NCBI RefSeq assembly: GCF_000377005.1
Contig: NZ_AQYB01000027.1
Coordinates: 1-64,000 of the forward strand
DNA length: 64,000 nt
Origin: Streptococcus minor DSM 17118
GTDB lineage: Bacteria; Bacillota; Bacilli; Lactobacillales; Streptococcaceae
Direction: 5' to 3'
Shown: piece by piece, positions 16,241 through 24,489 of the stretch
How positions within the stretch are numbered: the first letter of the stretch is position 1
Layout: each line of letters begins with the position of its first letter
Program-made: the position numbers and the translations under genes
The notes under the pieces: generated by a model
What the model saw: only the letters and a program-made list of their open reading frames with translations
Database searches by the model: none
Told to the model about the DNA's origin: nothing

Positions 16241-17794
16241 ATGACAGAAATAGAAGAATGGAACGATGGTTCTGAGCAGTATTCTCGAAGAAACCGTAGA
16301 AGTGGGAAACGGCGCCATCATAGTCCTAAAACAAGTCAACTAAATGAAGAATTTAGAGAAAATCTCCCTTCCGTTCGTATTTTGCCAGCCCTGTTATGGA
16401 GTACCTTACTTAGCTTACTTAGTGTCGCCAATCCCTTCTTTACAGGATTGGCTGACAACCTGCAAAGTCAAAATATCTATGCAGGTTTTGCTATGGCTGT
16501 TGGGCAAAGTCCCTATGGAGACTTTTTTGGGACTAGCGGAGTTTTGTACTATTTATTATCCTTTGTTAGTAGACTTTTGCAGACGACTATTGGTTTGGCA
16601 ATTTTCCAGTTTATTGCTCTATTTATTGCTGGGATTTATTTCCATAAAATGATGGCTTATTTCAGCAAAAGTCGTGAGACTGCTGATCAGTTGACGGTCT
16701 GGCTTTACCTTTTTGTATTGGCGGCAGGATTTGGGGGCGTGTACGCGAGTATTTTTGCTCTTCCCTTCCTCATGACGAGCATCTGGTTTTTAGTACGCTA
16801 TTTTGAAAATGGTGTCCGCGATGAGATGTTTATCCTCTATGGGATTGACGCAGCCCTAGTTTTCATGATTTATCCAAAGAGTATTCTCTTGTGGGTAGTC
16901 GCTACTCTAGTGCTTTTGGTTTTCAATGGCCAGCGCGGACACTTCGCAAGAGGGATTTACCAGTCCCTAGCTACTTTGTTTGGTTTTCTTCTCATCATCT
17001 ACTCTGTTGGTTACTATGCCTTTGTAGAGCAAATTTTAGGTGCCGCTATTCGGCAAACCTTCGTTTACAATATCGGTCTTGATTTTACAGGTGATCAGAT
17101 TTTGTGGACTGTAGCAATCCTTGGTGGTGCGTTACTAGTATCTGGATTTTTGAAAAACTTTTTCCTGACCCTGCTTTCCTTTAAAAATCAGCAACATATC
17201 TATATCAAAACGACTCTTGTTTTAGCCTTCCTAGCGGAGTTGGTTTTTATCATTGGCAATCCAAACTTTGATGTGAGCCAACTGATTATCTTGTTGCCTT
17301 ATGGATTTGCCATGGCTGTTATGCCTCTTAAACAGGAAAAACAAGAGAGCGAAGAGGAGCCTTTGGTTTCGGCTAATTTTGATTACCTCAAGTCTAGTTT
17401 CTTCCTGCCTCTTCTTATTTGTCTCTTTATTCCCTTGCGTCCTGTTATGACTTATGTACTGGAGGGTAATCTTCATCAGGAGCGAGTCGAGATTGCTCGC
17501 TATATTCAGGAACACTCGGAAGGGGATGCTAAGGTTTATGCTTGGGATAGTAGTGCTCAAATTTATTTGCGTAGTCAGCGCCTTTCATCAGGGAGCATCC
17601 TAACGGCTGAACCCTATCTGAATACGCAGGAGAATCAAGCTCAGATTACCTACGACTTAAATAAAAACGAGGCCCAGTTTATTGTGGTCAATCGGAAAAT
17701 CCCTCTTTTAGATGGAGTCAAAAATAATTTAGATAGAAGCTACGAAGTGCTTGATGTAGGCACTTCGGACTTGCTCCTTTACCAGAAAAAGTAA
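16241..17794 (+). CDS. GT-C-like membrane protein related to competence-induced Ccs4
   Basis: A 517-residue protein. A basic cytosolic N-tail (about 1-45, many Arg/His) precedes about 9-10 transmembrane helices. The first outer loop has GQSPYGDFFGTSGVLYYL (about residues 88-105), a pattern of GT-C glycosyltransferases of the PMT/ArnT type with an Asp in the loop. A soluble C-terminal part (about 415-517) follows. Upstream lie a SigA promoter and a SigX box. Its order relative to nrdD matches pneumococcal ccs4. Function is unproven; a lipid-linked-sugar transferase is possible. Confidence 0.75.
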   Translation: MTEIEEWNDGSEQYSRRNRRSGKRRHHSPKTSQLNEEFRENLPSVRILPALLWSTLLSLLSVANPFFTGLADNLQSQNIYAGFAMAVGQSPYGDFFGTSGVLYYLLSFVSRLLQTTIGLAIFQFIALFIAGIYFHKMMAYFSKSRETADQLTVWLYLFVLAAGFGGVYASIFALPFLMTSIWFLVRYFENGVRDEMFILYGIDAALVFMIYPKSILLWVVATLVLLVFNGQRGHFARGIYQSLATLFGFLLIIYSVGYYAFVEQILGAAIRQTFVYNIGLDFTGDQILWTVAILGGALLVSGFLKNFFLTLLSFKNQQHIYIKTTLVLAFLAELVFIIGNPNFDVSQLIILLPYGFAMAVMPLKQEKQESEEEPLVSANFDYLKSSFFLPLLICLFIPLRPVMTYVLEGNLHQERVEIARYIQEHSEGDAKVYAWDSSAQIYLRSQRLSSGSILTAEPYLNTQENQAQITYDLNKNEAQFIVVNRKIPLLDGVKNNLDRSYEVLDVGTSDLLLYQKK

Positions 17795-17797
17795 ATG

Positions 17798-17826
17798 AAA
17801 ATGATTGTGTAAGCAATCATTTTTGT
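17798..17826 (+). terminator. Rho-independent terminator
   Basis: AAAATGATTG 17798-17807 pairs with CAATCATTTT 17814-17823, followed by T-rich sequence. Confidence 0.85.
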
Positions 17827-17836
17827 TTGTTTTTTA

Positions 17837-17926
17837 TCACTATATATTGTGTTTTTTAGATAAATTTTTAATTATTGCATACAACATATTGATTTTTATT
17901 TCACAAAGTGATACACTATATTGTAA
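17837..17926 (+). promoter_or_regulatory. nrdD promoter with three NrdR boxes
   Basis: Box 1 at 17837-17852 (TCACTATATATTGTGT) matches 15 of 16 positions of the NrdR consensus acaCwAtATaTwGtgt. Weaker boxes (12 of 16) lie at 17879-17894 and 17911-17926, 32 bases apart start to start, the usual tandem spacing. The promoter TTGATT 17889-17894, 17-base spacer, TACACT 17912-17917 is covered by boxes 2 and 3. NrdR repression of nrdD is inferred. Confidence 0.75.
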
Positions 17927-17956
17927 TCATAGAAAACAGACAATGGAGGGTGTGAT

Positions 17957-20137
17957 ATGGGAGTCAGAGTGGAAATGATTGTGTTAAAGAGGGATGGCCG
18001 TGCGGTCTCCTTTGATCATGAGAAGATTTCCTCTGCCCTACATCGGGCCAATCAGGAACTTCCTCTTGATAAAAAAGTGTCAGAAACTAGCTTGAATCAG
18101 GTTATGAAGATGATTTTGGCTGAAATTGAGCGTCGATTTCAAAAAGACATTCAAATTTATGAAATCCAAAATATTGTAGAGCAGCAACTTTTGCAGTCTC
18201 ATCAATATGATTTGGCAGAACAATATATTCAGTACCGTACTCAGCGTGATTTTCAGCGTCATCAGGCGACGGACATCAATAGAGAAATCCATAAACTCTT
18301 ATCCAAAGATCGCGCAGTTGTGAATGAGAACGCTAATAAGGACAGTGAGGTCTTTAATACCCAGCGTGATCTAACAGCGGGGATTGTTGGGAAGTCGATT
18401 GGTTTGAAACTCTTGCCTCCTCATGTGGCCAATGCACATCAAAAAGGTGAGATTCATTACCATGATTTGGATTATAGTCCGTATACACCGATGACCAACT
18501 GCTGTTTGATTGATTTCAAGGGTATGTTGGCAAATGGTTTTAAGATTGGCAATGCAGATGTGGAGAGTCCAAAATCTATACAGACTGCGACGGCTCAAAT
18601 TTCACAGATTATTGCTAATGTAGCGTCTAGCCAATACGGTGGGTGCTCAGCAGACCGTATTGATGAAGTTTTGGCACCATATGCTAAGCTCAACTATGAT
18701 AAGCATATCAAGGATGCCCAGGAATGGGTGACAGAGGGTAAGAGAGAAGAGTATGCTGTTACCAAGACGAAAAAGGATATCTATGATGCCATGCAGTCTT
18801 TGGAGTATGAAATCAATACCCTCTTCACCTCTAACGGACAAACCCCCTTTACTTCCCTTGGTTTTGGTTTAGGGACCGGCTTTTTTGAGCGGGAAATTCA
18901 GAAGGCTATCCTCAATATTCGGATCAAGGGTTTGGGAAAAGAAGGTCGTACAGCTATCTTCCCCAAATTGATTTTCACTCTCAAGCGCGGAGTCAACCTT
19001 GAACCTGGATTGCCCAACTATGATATCAAACAGTTGGCTCTGGAATGTGCAACCAAGCGGATGTACCCAGATATCCTATCGTATGATAAAATTGTGGAAT
19101 TGACTGGCTCGTTCAAAGTACCGATGGGATGTCGTTCTTTCTTGCAGGGTTGGAAAGATGAGGATGGCCAGGAAGTCAACTCTGGTCGTATGAACCTCGG
19201 CGTTGTGACTGTCAACTTGCCACGGATTGCACTGGAAGCTGCTGGAGATAAGGAAAAATTTTGGCATCTCTTTTATGAGCGAATGGGCATTGCTAAGGAT
19301 GCCTTAGTCTATCGGGTGAATCGCGTCAAGGAGGCGACACCAGCCAATGCTCCAATCCTTTATCAGTATGGAGCTTTTGGAAAACGCCTGCCAAAGAATG
19401 GTCATGTGGATGAGCTTTTCCGCCATCGTCGTGCTACTATCTCGCTGGGCTATATCGGTCTGTATGAGGTCGCAACGACTTTCTATGGTGGAGATTGGGA
19501 AAGCAATCCGGAAGCCAAGGCATTTACTCTCGATATCATTAAAAAGATGAAGGGGCTTTGTGCAGACTGGTCTGATGAGTATGATTATCACTTTTCAGTT
19601 TACTCCACTCCGTCTGAGAGTTTGACGGATCGCTTCTGTCGCCTAGATACGGAGAAATTTGGTATTGTAAAGGATATCACGGACAAGGAATACTACACCA
19701 ATTCTTTCCACTATGATGTTCGTAAGAATCCAACACCATTTGATAAATTGGATTTTGAAAAAGACTATCCAGCCGCAGGGGCTTCAGGTGGTTTCATTCA
19801 CTACTGTGAGTACCCTGTTCTCCAACAAAATCCTAAGGCATTGGAAGCTGTTTGGGACTATGCTTATGATCGGGTTGGTTATCTCGGAACCAATACACCA
19901 ATTGATAAGTGCTATCAGTGTGATTTCGAAGGTGATTTTGAACCAACCGAGCGGGGCTTTAAGTGTCCAAACTGTGGCAATACAGATCCCAAAACAGTGG
20001 ATGTGGTCAAGCGGACCTGTGGATACCTAGGGAATCCTCAAGCTCGTCCGATGGTTAATGGTCGTCATAAGGAGATTTCGGCTCGTGTCAAACATATGAA
20101 CGGTTCGACCATTCAATATCCTGGGAAAGAAAGCTAG
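17957..20137 (+). CDS. nrdD: Anaerobic (class III) ribonucleoside-triphosphate reductase
   Basis: A 726-residue enzyme that reduces ribonucleoside triphosphates to dNTPs without oxygen through a glycyl radical. The N-terminal ATP-cone (about 5-95) begins IVLKRDGRAVSFDHEKISS. The catalytic barrel follows. The C-terminus has CYQCDFEGDF and CPNCG (four Cys for zinc) and the glycyl radical loop RTCGYLGNPQARP. The ATG at 17957 is chosen because GGAGGG lies 7 bases upstream; an in-frame ATG at 17972 is the alternative. The activase NrdG is encoded three genes downstream. Confidence 0.97.
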   Translation: MGVRVEMIVLKRDGRAVSFDHEKISSALHRANQELPLDKKVSETSLNQVMKMILAEIERRFQKDIQIYEIQNIVEQQLLQSHQYDLAEQYIQYRTQRDFQRHQATDINREIHKLLSKDRAVVNENANKDSEVFNTQRDLTAGIVGKSIGLKLLPPHVANAHQKGEIHYHDLDYSPYTPMTNCCLIDFKGMLANGFKIGNADVESPKSIQTATAQISQIIANVASSQYGGCSADRIDEVLAPYAKLNYDKHIKDAQEWVTEGKREEYAVTKTKKDIYDAMQSLEYEINTLFTSNGQTPFTSLGFGLGTGFFEREIQKAILNIRIKGLGKEGRTAIFPKLIFTLKRGVNLEPGLPNYDIKQLALECATKRMYPDILSYDKIVELTGSFKVPMGCRSFLQGWKDEDGQEVNSGRMNLGVVTVNLPRIALEAAGDKEKFWHLFYERMGIAKDALVYRVNRVKEATPANAPILYQYGAFGKRLPKNGHVDELFRHRRATISLGYIGLYEVATTFYGGDWESNPEAKAFTLDIIKKMKGLCADWSDEYDYHFSVYSTPSESLTDRFCRLDTEKFGIVKDITDKEYYTNSFHYDVRKNPTPFDKLDFEKDYPAAGASGGFIHYCEYPVLQQNPKALEAVWDYAYDRVGYLGTNTPIDKCYQCDFEGDFEPTERGFKCPNCGNTDPKTVDVVKRTCGYLGNPQARPMVNGRHKEISARVKHMNGSTIQYPGKES

Positions 20138-20169
20138 GACATTGGTCTGTATCGTGATACAATAGGGAG

Positions 20170-20191
20170 GCTCAGTATCAACTGAGCTTTT
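20170..20191 (+). terminator. Terminator-like hairpin after nrdD
   Basis: GCTCAGT 20170-20176 pairs with ACTGAGC 20181-20187, loop ATCA, then four T. The T run is short, so read-through into the following genes is likely. A second bulged hairpin (TGAAAT/ATTTCA flanked by GCC/GGC) lies at about 20263-20287. Confidence 0.6.
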
Positions 20192-20333
20192 CTAAACGAT
20201 ATAAGGAAAGGAAATGAGGGAAATTTGAACGTGGGAAGAAGGTCTGTAATGTAGAACCTTTGCCTCTGAAATTACTATTTCAGGCAACTTTTTAAACAGC
20301 AGTTGCTTTCTGTTCAACCTCAGTATGATGATT

Positions 20334-20471
20334 ATGGGAAAATATCAATTAGATTATAAAGGGATGCAACAAGTAGAGCGATTCCATGAAAAGCATTCGA
20401 CAGTAAAATCAGATAAAAAGGCGCGTGTCCAAGCCTTACTAAAACAGGCTAAGAGAAAAACCGGAAAATAG
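20334..20471 (+). CDS. Small basic hypothetical protein, 45 residues
   Basis: It encodes MGKYQLDYKGMQQVERFHEK and ends QALLKQAKRKTGK. It is lysine-rich and predicted helical. In-frame ATGs at 20325 and 20328 would add three residues; no clear ribosome site separates the options. A short basic protein at this position after nrdD is also remembered from pneumococcus, which supports it as real. Function is unknown. Confidence 0.65.
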   Translation: MGKYQLDYKGMQQVERFHEKHSTVKSDKKARVQALLKQAKRKTGK

Positions 20472-20485
20472 AGAAAGAAGGAAAA

Positions 20486-21427
20486 ATGCTTATGCTGAAT
20501 ATTGGAATTGTCGGATTAGGTAGCATTTTTCAAAAGGCCTACTTGCCTTATTTACGGCAGTTATCTGGTATCAACTGGCATCTCTTTACACGAAATCAAG
20601 AAGTCTTGCATCGAGTAGCGGATTCGTTGCCTCATAGCCAGACCTATGCTTCTATCCTAGATTTAGTAGCAGCAGATTTGGATGGAGTCATGATTCATGC
20701 AGCTACTCAGGCTCATGTGAATATGGCTCAACGCTTTTTGGAGCATGGTATCCCTGTTTATATGGATAAGCCTCTTTCAGAAAACTACCAAGAAGCAGTT
20801 GCGCTCTATAACTTGGCAAAAGCCAAGGGGACACTACTCATGGCAGGCTTCAATCGGCGTTTTGCTCCAAAGGTTCAGGTCTTAAAGGCTAAGACTGATA
20901 AGCGGCGGATTTTTGTGGAGAAAAATGATGTTAATCGTTCAGGGGATTTGCAGTTTAAGCTTTTTGACTTTTTCATACACCCTCTGGACACGGCTCTATT
21001 TCTGCTAGATGAACAGCCTGTGACAGGTACTTTTTCCTATCACTTGGAAGACGGCCAACTCAGTCAGGTCAGTGTGACCCTACAGTCGGCGAGGGCTTCT
21101 GTGGTCGCAGCCATGAATTTGCAATCGGGCAGTCGACGGGAAATCATGGAGGTGCAGACGCCTCAGGCTACTTATCAGCTCAACAATTTAGATGAATTGA
21201 AAATCTATGAAGAAACAAGAGATACTCTGGAGGGTTTCGGTTCTTGGGATAGTACTCTTCATAAACGTGGATTCGAGAGTATGGTTGACGCCTATTTGGA
21301 GGCCATCAAAACAGGTCGCAATCCTGTCAGTCCGACATCCAGTCTCCTTAGTCATTGGATTTGTGAGCAGATAAATACGGCTGACCAAACAACAGGTACT
21401 TTAATCTTGACCTTACCTGAAATCTAA
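20486..21427 (+). CDS. Gfo/Idh/MocA family oxidoreductase
   Basis: A 313-residue NAD(P)-dependent dehydrogenase-type protein. The N-terminal Rossmann fold has IGIVGLGSIFQKAYLP; the family's cofactor-site lysine is in YMDKPLSENY (about residues 92-101). The C-terminal alpha/beta domain contains the FDFFIHPLDTALF block. The substrate, probably a sugar or inositol derivative, cannot be deduced. GAAGGA precedes the ATG. It lies between nrdD and nrdG, in the same direction and with short gaps, so it probably shares their transcript although no link to nucleotide reduction is known. Confidence 0.85.
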   Translation: MLMLNIGIVGLGSIFQKAYLPYLRQLSGINWHLFTRNQEVLHRVADSLPHSQTYASILDLVAADLDGVMIHAATQAHVNMAQRFLEHGIPVYMDKPLSENYQEAVALYNLAKAKGTLLMAGFNRRFAPKVQVLKAKTDKRRIFVEKNDVNRSGDLQFKLFDFFIHPLDTALFLLDEQPVTGTFSYHLEDGQLSQVSVTLQSARASVVAAMNLQSGSRREIMEVQTPQATYQLNNLDELKIYEETRDTLEGFGSWDSTLHKRGFESMVDAYLEAIKTGRNPVSPTSSLLSHWICEQINTADQTTGTLILTLPEI

Positions 21428-21437
21428 GGAGAAATCT

Positions 21438-21935
21438 ATGGAACTACGCAGACCAACTGTATCAGATAAGGAAACTATATTGGCTATGATGGCTGAATTT
21501 GAGGAAAGACAATCGGCCCATGATGGTGGTTTTTGGGATAGGGAGAACTTTGACTATGTGAAATGGATGACAGCAAATCAGGATATGGAAATGGGGTTCA
21601 ACTTGTCTGATGGCTGGGTGCCAGCAATTCAGTTCGTCAGTTTTGTTGGTGATGAAGCAGTGGGATTTTTGAACTTGCGTCTTCGCCTCAATGATTACCT
21701 TCTCAAGAAGGGTGGGCATATTGGCTACTCTATTCGCCCCAGTCAGCGTGGTAAAGGTTATGCGAAGGAGCAGTTACGACTGGGTTTGCAGGAGGCTATT
21801 TCAAAGAATATCACCAAAGTTTTGGTAACTTGTAGCCAGGAAAATCCAGCTAGTCGAGCTGTCATTTTGGCCAATGGTGGTCAATTGGAAGACATACGAG
21901 AGGGAATTGAGCGGTATTGGATCAAATGTACCTAA
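21438..21935 (+). CDS. GNAT family N-acetyltransferase
   Basis: A 165-residue protein with the acetyl-CoA loop RPSQRGKGYA (about residues 101-110) and the later NPASRAVILANGG block typical of GNAT enzymes. The substrate is unknown. AAGGAG lies 6 bases before the ATG, 10 bases after the oxidoreductase stop. A GNAT gene directly before nrdG is conserved in related streptococci. Confidence 0.88.
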   Translation: MELRRPTVSDKETILAMMAEFEERQSAHDGGFWDRENFDYVKWMTANQDMEMGFNLSDGWVPAIQFVSFVGDEAVGFLNLRLRLNDYLLKKGGHIGYSIRPSQRGKGYAKEQLRLGLQEAISKNITKVLVTCSQENPASRAVILANGGQLEDIREGIERYWIKCT

Positions 21936-21950
21936 AGCAAGGAGGCTTGT

Positions 21951-22565
21951 ATGAAAGAAAAATTGTGGAATACGCCTCAGCCGGGAGAGTGGAAATCTGA
22001 GGAGCTGAGTCAGGGGCGGATTATTGATTATAAGGCCTTTAACTTTGTCGATGGGGAAGGAGTTCGGAACTCTCTCTATGTGGCAGGTTGCATGTTTCAT
22101 TGCCAGGGTTGCTACAATGTAGCTACTTGGAACTTTCGAGCTGGCATTCCCTATACTCAAGAACTCGAAGAGCAGATTATGGCGGATTTGGCCCAACCCT
22201 ATGTTCAGGGTTTGACCTTGTTGGGTGGTGAGCCCTTTCTCAATACAGGGATTCTGATTCCTCTGGTTAAGCGCATCAAAAAAGAGCTCCCTGATAAGGA
22301 TATCTGGTCCTGGACAGGTTATACGTGGGAAGAAATGATGAAGGAAACGCCTGATAAGCTGGAACTTTTGTCCATGGTGGATATTCTGGTGGATGGTCGC
22401 TATGACCGTACCAAGCGCAATCTCATGCTGCAATTTCGTGGTTCTTCTAACCAACGCATCATCGATGTTCAGAAATCTTTAGAAGCAGGCCAAGTCATCC
22501 TTTGGGATAAACTCAAGGATGGTCAGCAGGACTACGACCAAGTGAATCGGGATGATTTGATGTGA
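21951..22565 (+). CDS. nrdG: Anaerobic ribonucleotide reductase activating protein
   Basis: A 204-residue radical SAM protein that installs the glycyl radical on NrdD. The cluster motif is CMFHCQGC (Cys-x3-Cys-x2-Cys, about residues 47-54), followed by the TLLGGEPFLN segment that contacts SAM. AAGGAGG precedes the ATG. It is the last gene of the nrdD-nrdG group and is followed by a terminator. Confidence 0.96.
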   Translation: MKEKLWNTPQPGEWKSEELSQGRIIDYKAFNFVDGEGVRNSLYVAGCMFHCQGCYNVATWNFRAGIPYTQELEEQIMADLAQPYVQGLTLLGGEPFLNTGILIPLVKRIKKELPDKDIWSWTGYTWEEMMKETPDKLELLSMVDILVDGRYDRTKRNLMLQFRGSSNQRIIDVQKSLEAGQVILWDKLKDGQQDYDQVNRDDLM

Positions 22566-22622
22566 TCAAAGAAAGAACTGAGACAGACAGTTTTCAGTTG
22601 AAAATATCTATAAAAGACAAAT

Positions 22623-22649
22623 AAGCCCTGATGTTAGTCAAGGCTTTTT
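22623..22649 (+). terminator. Rho-independent terminator after nrdG
   Basis: AAGCC 22623-22627 pairs with GGCTT 22642-22646, with an inner TGA/TCA pair, followed by T. Confidence 0.7.
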
Positions 22650-22687
22650 GAATATTCAAAATGGTCGGCAAGGAAAAAAGATACAAG

Positions 22688-22707
22688 AAAAAACCTTATA
22701 AATAAGG
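22688..22707 (-). terminator. Terminator after tRNA-Lys
   Basis: Read on -, CCTTA pairs with TAAGG around loop TTTA, followed by six T (A at 22688-22693 on +). Confidence 0.75.
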
Positions 22708-22728
22708 CTTTTTCCCGCATATCAACAA

Positions 22729-22801
22729 TCCTCCCTGAAGGACTCGAACCTTCGACCCATGGATTAAGAGTCCACTGCTCTACCAACTGAGCTAAGGAAG
22801 G
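22729..22801 (-). tRNA. tRNA-Lys (anticodon CUU)
   Basis: A complete cloverleaf on -: acceptor CCTTCCT/AGGGAGG (one G-U), D arm GCTC-AGTTGGTA-GAGC, anticodon stem GTGGA/TCCAT with loop CTCTTAA, and T arm GAAGG-TTCGAGT-CCTTC. The anticodon CTT reads lysine AAG. The discriminator base is A and CCA is not encoded. It follows the 6S RNA candidate in the same direction. Confidence 0.96.
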
Positions 22802-22805
22802 AAAA

Positions 22806-23008
22806 GAAAAATGCTGTATTGGTACCGGTGATTCAAGATTTGTATTGATCCCGCGCATATAAGCAGGTGGGTAACGCGTTCCTAACTTAGCTGCTTCCGT
22901 GTGAGACGGCCTGCATGCTGCCAGAAATCTCTTGTTTCCCGATAAATACAAAAAATAGTCGGTCAACACATAGGTATGAATTCGTATACCACAGCAGTTT
23001 TTTTATCT
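22806..23008 (-). ncRNA. ssrS: 6S RNA candidate
   Basis: An RNA of about 200 bases transcribed on - from a good promoter. The ends pair: TGCTGT with ACAGCA, and GGTA with TACC. The helix continues irregularly through GAATTCA/TGAATC and GTGTTGA/TCAATAC, then opens and ends in a GC-rich arm (GCATGCAGG with CCTGC..ATGC, apical CCGT-CTCAC-ACGG). A long rod with a central bubble is the 6S design. Location next to rarA matches the 6S gene of Bacillus subtilis. It would bind SigA RNA polymerase. Ends are approximate. Confidence 0.7.
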
Positions 23009-23014
23009 GTATTT

Positions 23015-23042
23015 ATTGTATCACATTTTTTGAAAAATTCAA
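23015..23042 (-). promoter_or_regulatory. Promoter for 6S RNA and tRNA-Lys
   Basis: On -, TTGAAT (23042-23037), a 16-base spacer and TACAAT (23020-23015) with TGA before the -10. Confidence 0.7.
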
Positions 23043-23092
23043 GAGGAAAAATAGATTTTGGAAAACGTTACCAAAACCTTGATACATCTAGC

Positions 23093-24373
23093 TTAGTCCC
23101 TCTTCTGGGTCTTAAGCTGCTTAATTTTTTCCAGGGTCAAGCCCAAAGCTCGCTCGTACTTGCCTGTTTCATTTGGAGAGAAGTAGCTAGCATTTTTGAT
23201 TTTGTCGGGTAAATATTGTTGGTCTACCCATTTTTCAGGGTAGGCATGAGGGTATTTGTAATTTTCTGCATTGCCCAATTCTTTGCTGCCGGCATAATGA
23301 CCATCACGTAAGTGTCTAGGGATGGGGAGATTACCAGATTTTCGTAAGTCTGCCAAGGCCTTGTCAATGGCTGTGATGGCGGAGTTGGACTTGGGCGAGA
23401 GGGCCAAATCAATTACCACGTTTGCGATAAGGATTCGAGCTTCTGGAAAACCAATTTTCTGGGCTGCATCTAGGGCAGTCACGGTATGCATCTGCGCTTC
23501 AGGGTTGGCTAGACCGATGTCTTCATAGGCAATAACCGTCAGACGTCTAGCTAGGCTTGGTAGATCTCCAGCTTCAATCAGTCGAGCTGCATAATGAAGG
23601 CTGGCATTGACATCAGAACCGCGAATGGATTTTTGTAGGGCGGATAGGACATCGTAGTGCCCATCTCCGTTTTTATCCATGGTGATGTAACTACGTTGTA
23701 GGCTATTTTCAACGGTATCCAGCGTAATATGGCGTAGGCCTTTGTTGTCAGGAGGAGTGGACATGACGGCTAGCTCTAGCGAGTTAAAAGCAGAACGTAG
23801 GTCACCGTTGGTAGCAGTGGTGATAAAGTCTAGAGCTTGGTCGTCCAATTTGATATCAACCTCAACACCCCGGTCCTTGTCATTTATAGCAAGGAGAATG
23901 GCTTCCTTGATATCTTCGTTGGAGAGGGGCTCTAGCTCAAAAATCTGGACTCGGGAACGGATGGCGGGGGTGACAGAGAAGAAGGGATTTTCTGTTGTTG
24001 CTCCAATCATGATGATATTGCCATTTTCAAGAAGAGGTAGGAGAAAGTCCTGCTTGGTCTTGTCCAAGCGGTGAATCTCATCCAGCATCAGGACGAGTCC
24101 GCCTGAAAATGAGGCCTCATCAGCAATCTCCTGAAGGCGTTTTTTAGAGTCTGTGGTAGCGTTAAAAGTCCGAAAGGCATACTGAGTCGTGCCTGCAATA
24201 GCCGAGGCAATCGAGGTTTTTCCGATACCGGGCGGACCGTAGAGAATCATGGAAGATAGCATATTGGCTTCGACCATGCGGCGAATGATTTTGCCCTCAC
24301 CAACCAAGTGCTTTTGCCCGATGACTTGGTCGATGGTTTGTGGCCGCATCCGCAAGGCTAGATTATGTGGCAT
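23093..24373 (-). CDS. rarA: Replication-associated recombination AAA+ ATPase RarA/MgsA
   Basis: A 426-residue clamp-loader-like AAA+ ATPase that acts at stalled forks. It starts MPHNLALRMRPQTIDQVIGQ. Walker A is GPPGIGKTS and Walker B LVLMLDEIHRL, with an arginine-finger-type TPAIRSR; the C-terminal MgsA domain ends in GHYAGSKELGNAENYKYPH. The ATG at 24373 is preferred over an in-frame upstream start because GGAGAA lies 6 bases before it and the family begins here. It is divergent from the DUF3013 gene. Confidence 0.94.
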   Translation of the reverse strand: MPHNLALRMRPQTIDQVIGQKHLVGEGKIIRRMVEANMLSSMILYGPPGIGKTSIASAIAGTTQYAFRTFNATTDSKKRLQEIADEASFSGGLVLMLDEIHRLDKTKQDFLLPLLENGNIIMIGATTENPFFSVTPAIRSRVQIFELEPLSNEDIKEAILLAINDKDRGVEVDIKLDDQALDFITTATNGDLRSAFNSLELAVMSTPPDNKGLRHITLDTVENSLQRSYITMDKNGDGHYDVLSALQKSIRGSDVNASLHYAARLIEAGDLPSLARRLTVIAYEDIGLANPEAQMHTVTALDAAQKIGFPEARILIANVVIDLALSPKSNSAITAIDKALADLRKSGNLPIPRHLRDGHYAGSKELGNAENYKYPHAYPEKWVDQQYLPDKIKNASYFSPNETGKYERALGLTLEKIKQLKTQKRD

Positions 24374-24445
24374 GATAGTTCTCCAAATCGTCAGAATCAA
24401 GGTATTCAAGCAAGGAAATTTGCTGAGAATAACTCAATTCAAGTA

Positions 24446-24464
24446 TGTTATAATAATTGTATCA
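24446..24464. promoter_or_regulatory. Overlapping divergent -10 elements
   Basis: On +, TGTTATAAT (24446-24454) points to the DUF3013 gene. On -, TGATACAAT (24464-24456) points to rarA. Both are extended -10 elements with poor -35s and are only two bases apart, so polymerases should compete. Confidence 0.55.
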
Positions 24465-24489
24465 CAAAACAAGATTGGAAGTAGAAATC

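Noticed and set aside
22634..23212. Open frames across the tRNA and 6S region on both strands
   Set aside because: They overlap the tRNA and the structured RNA and lack ribosome sites.
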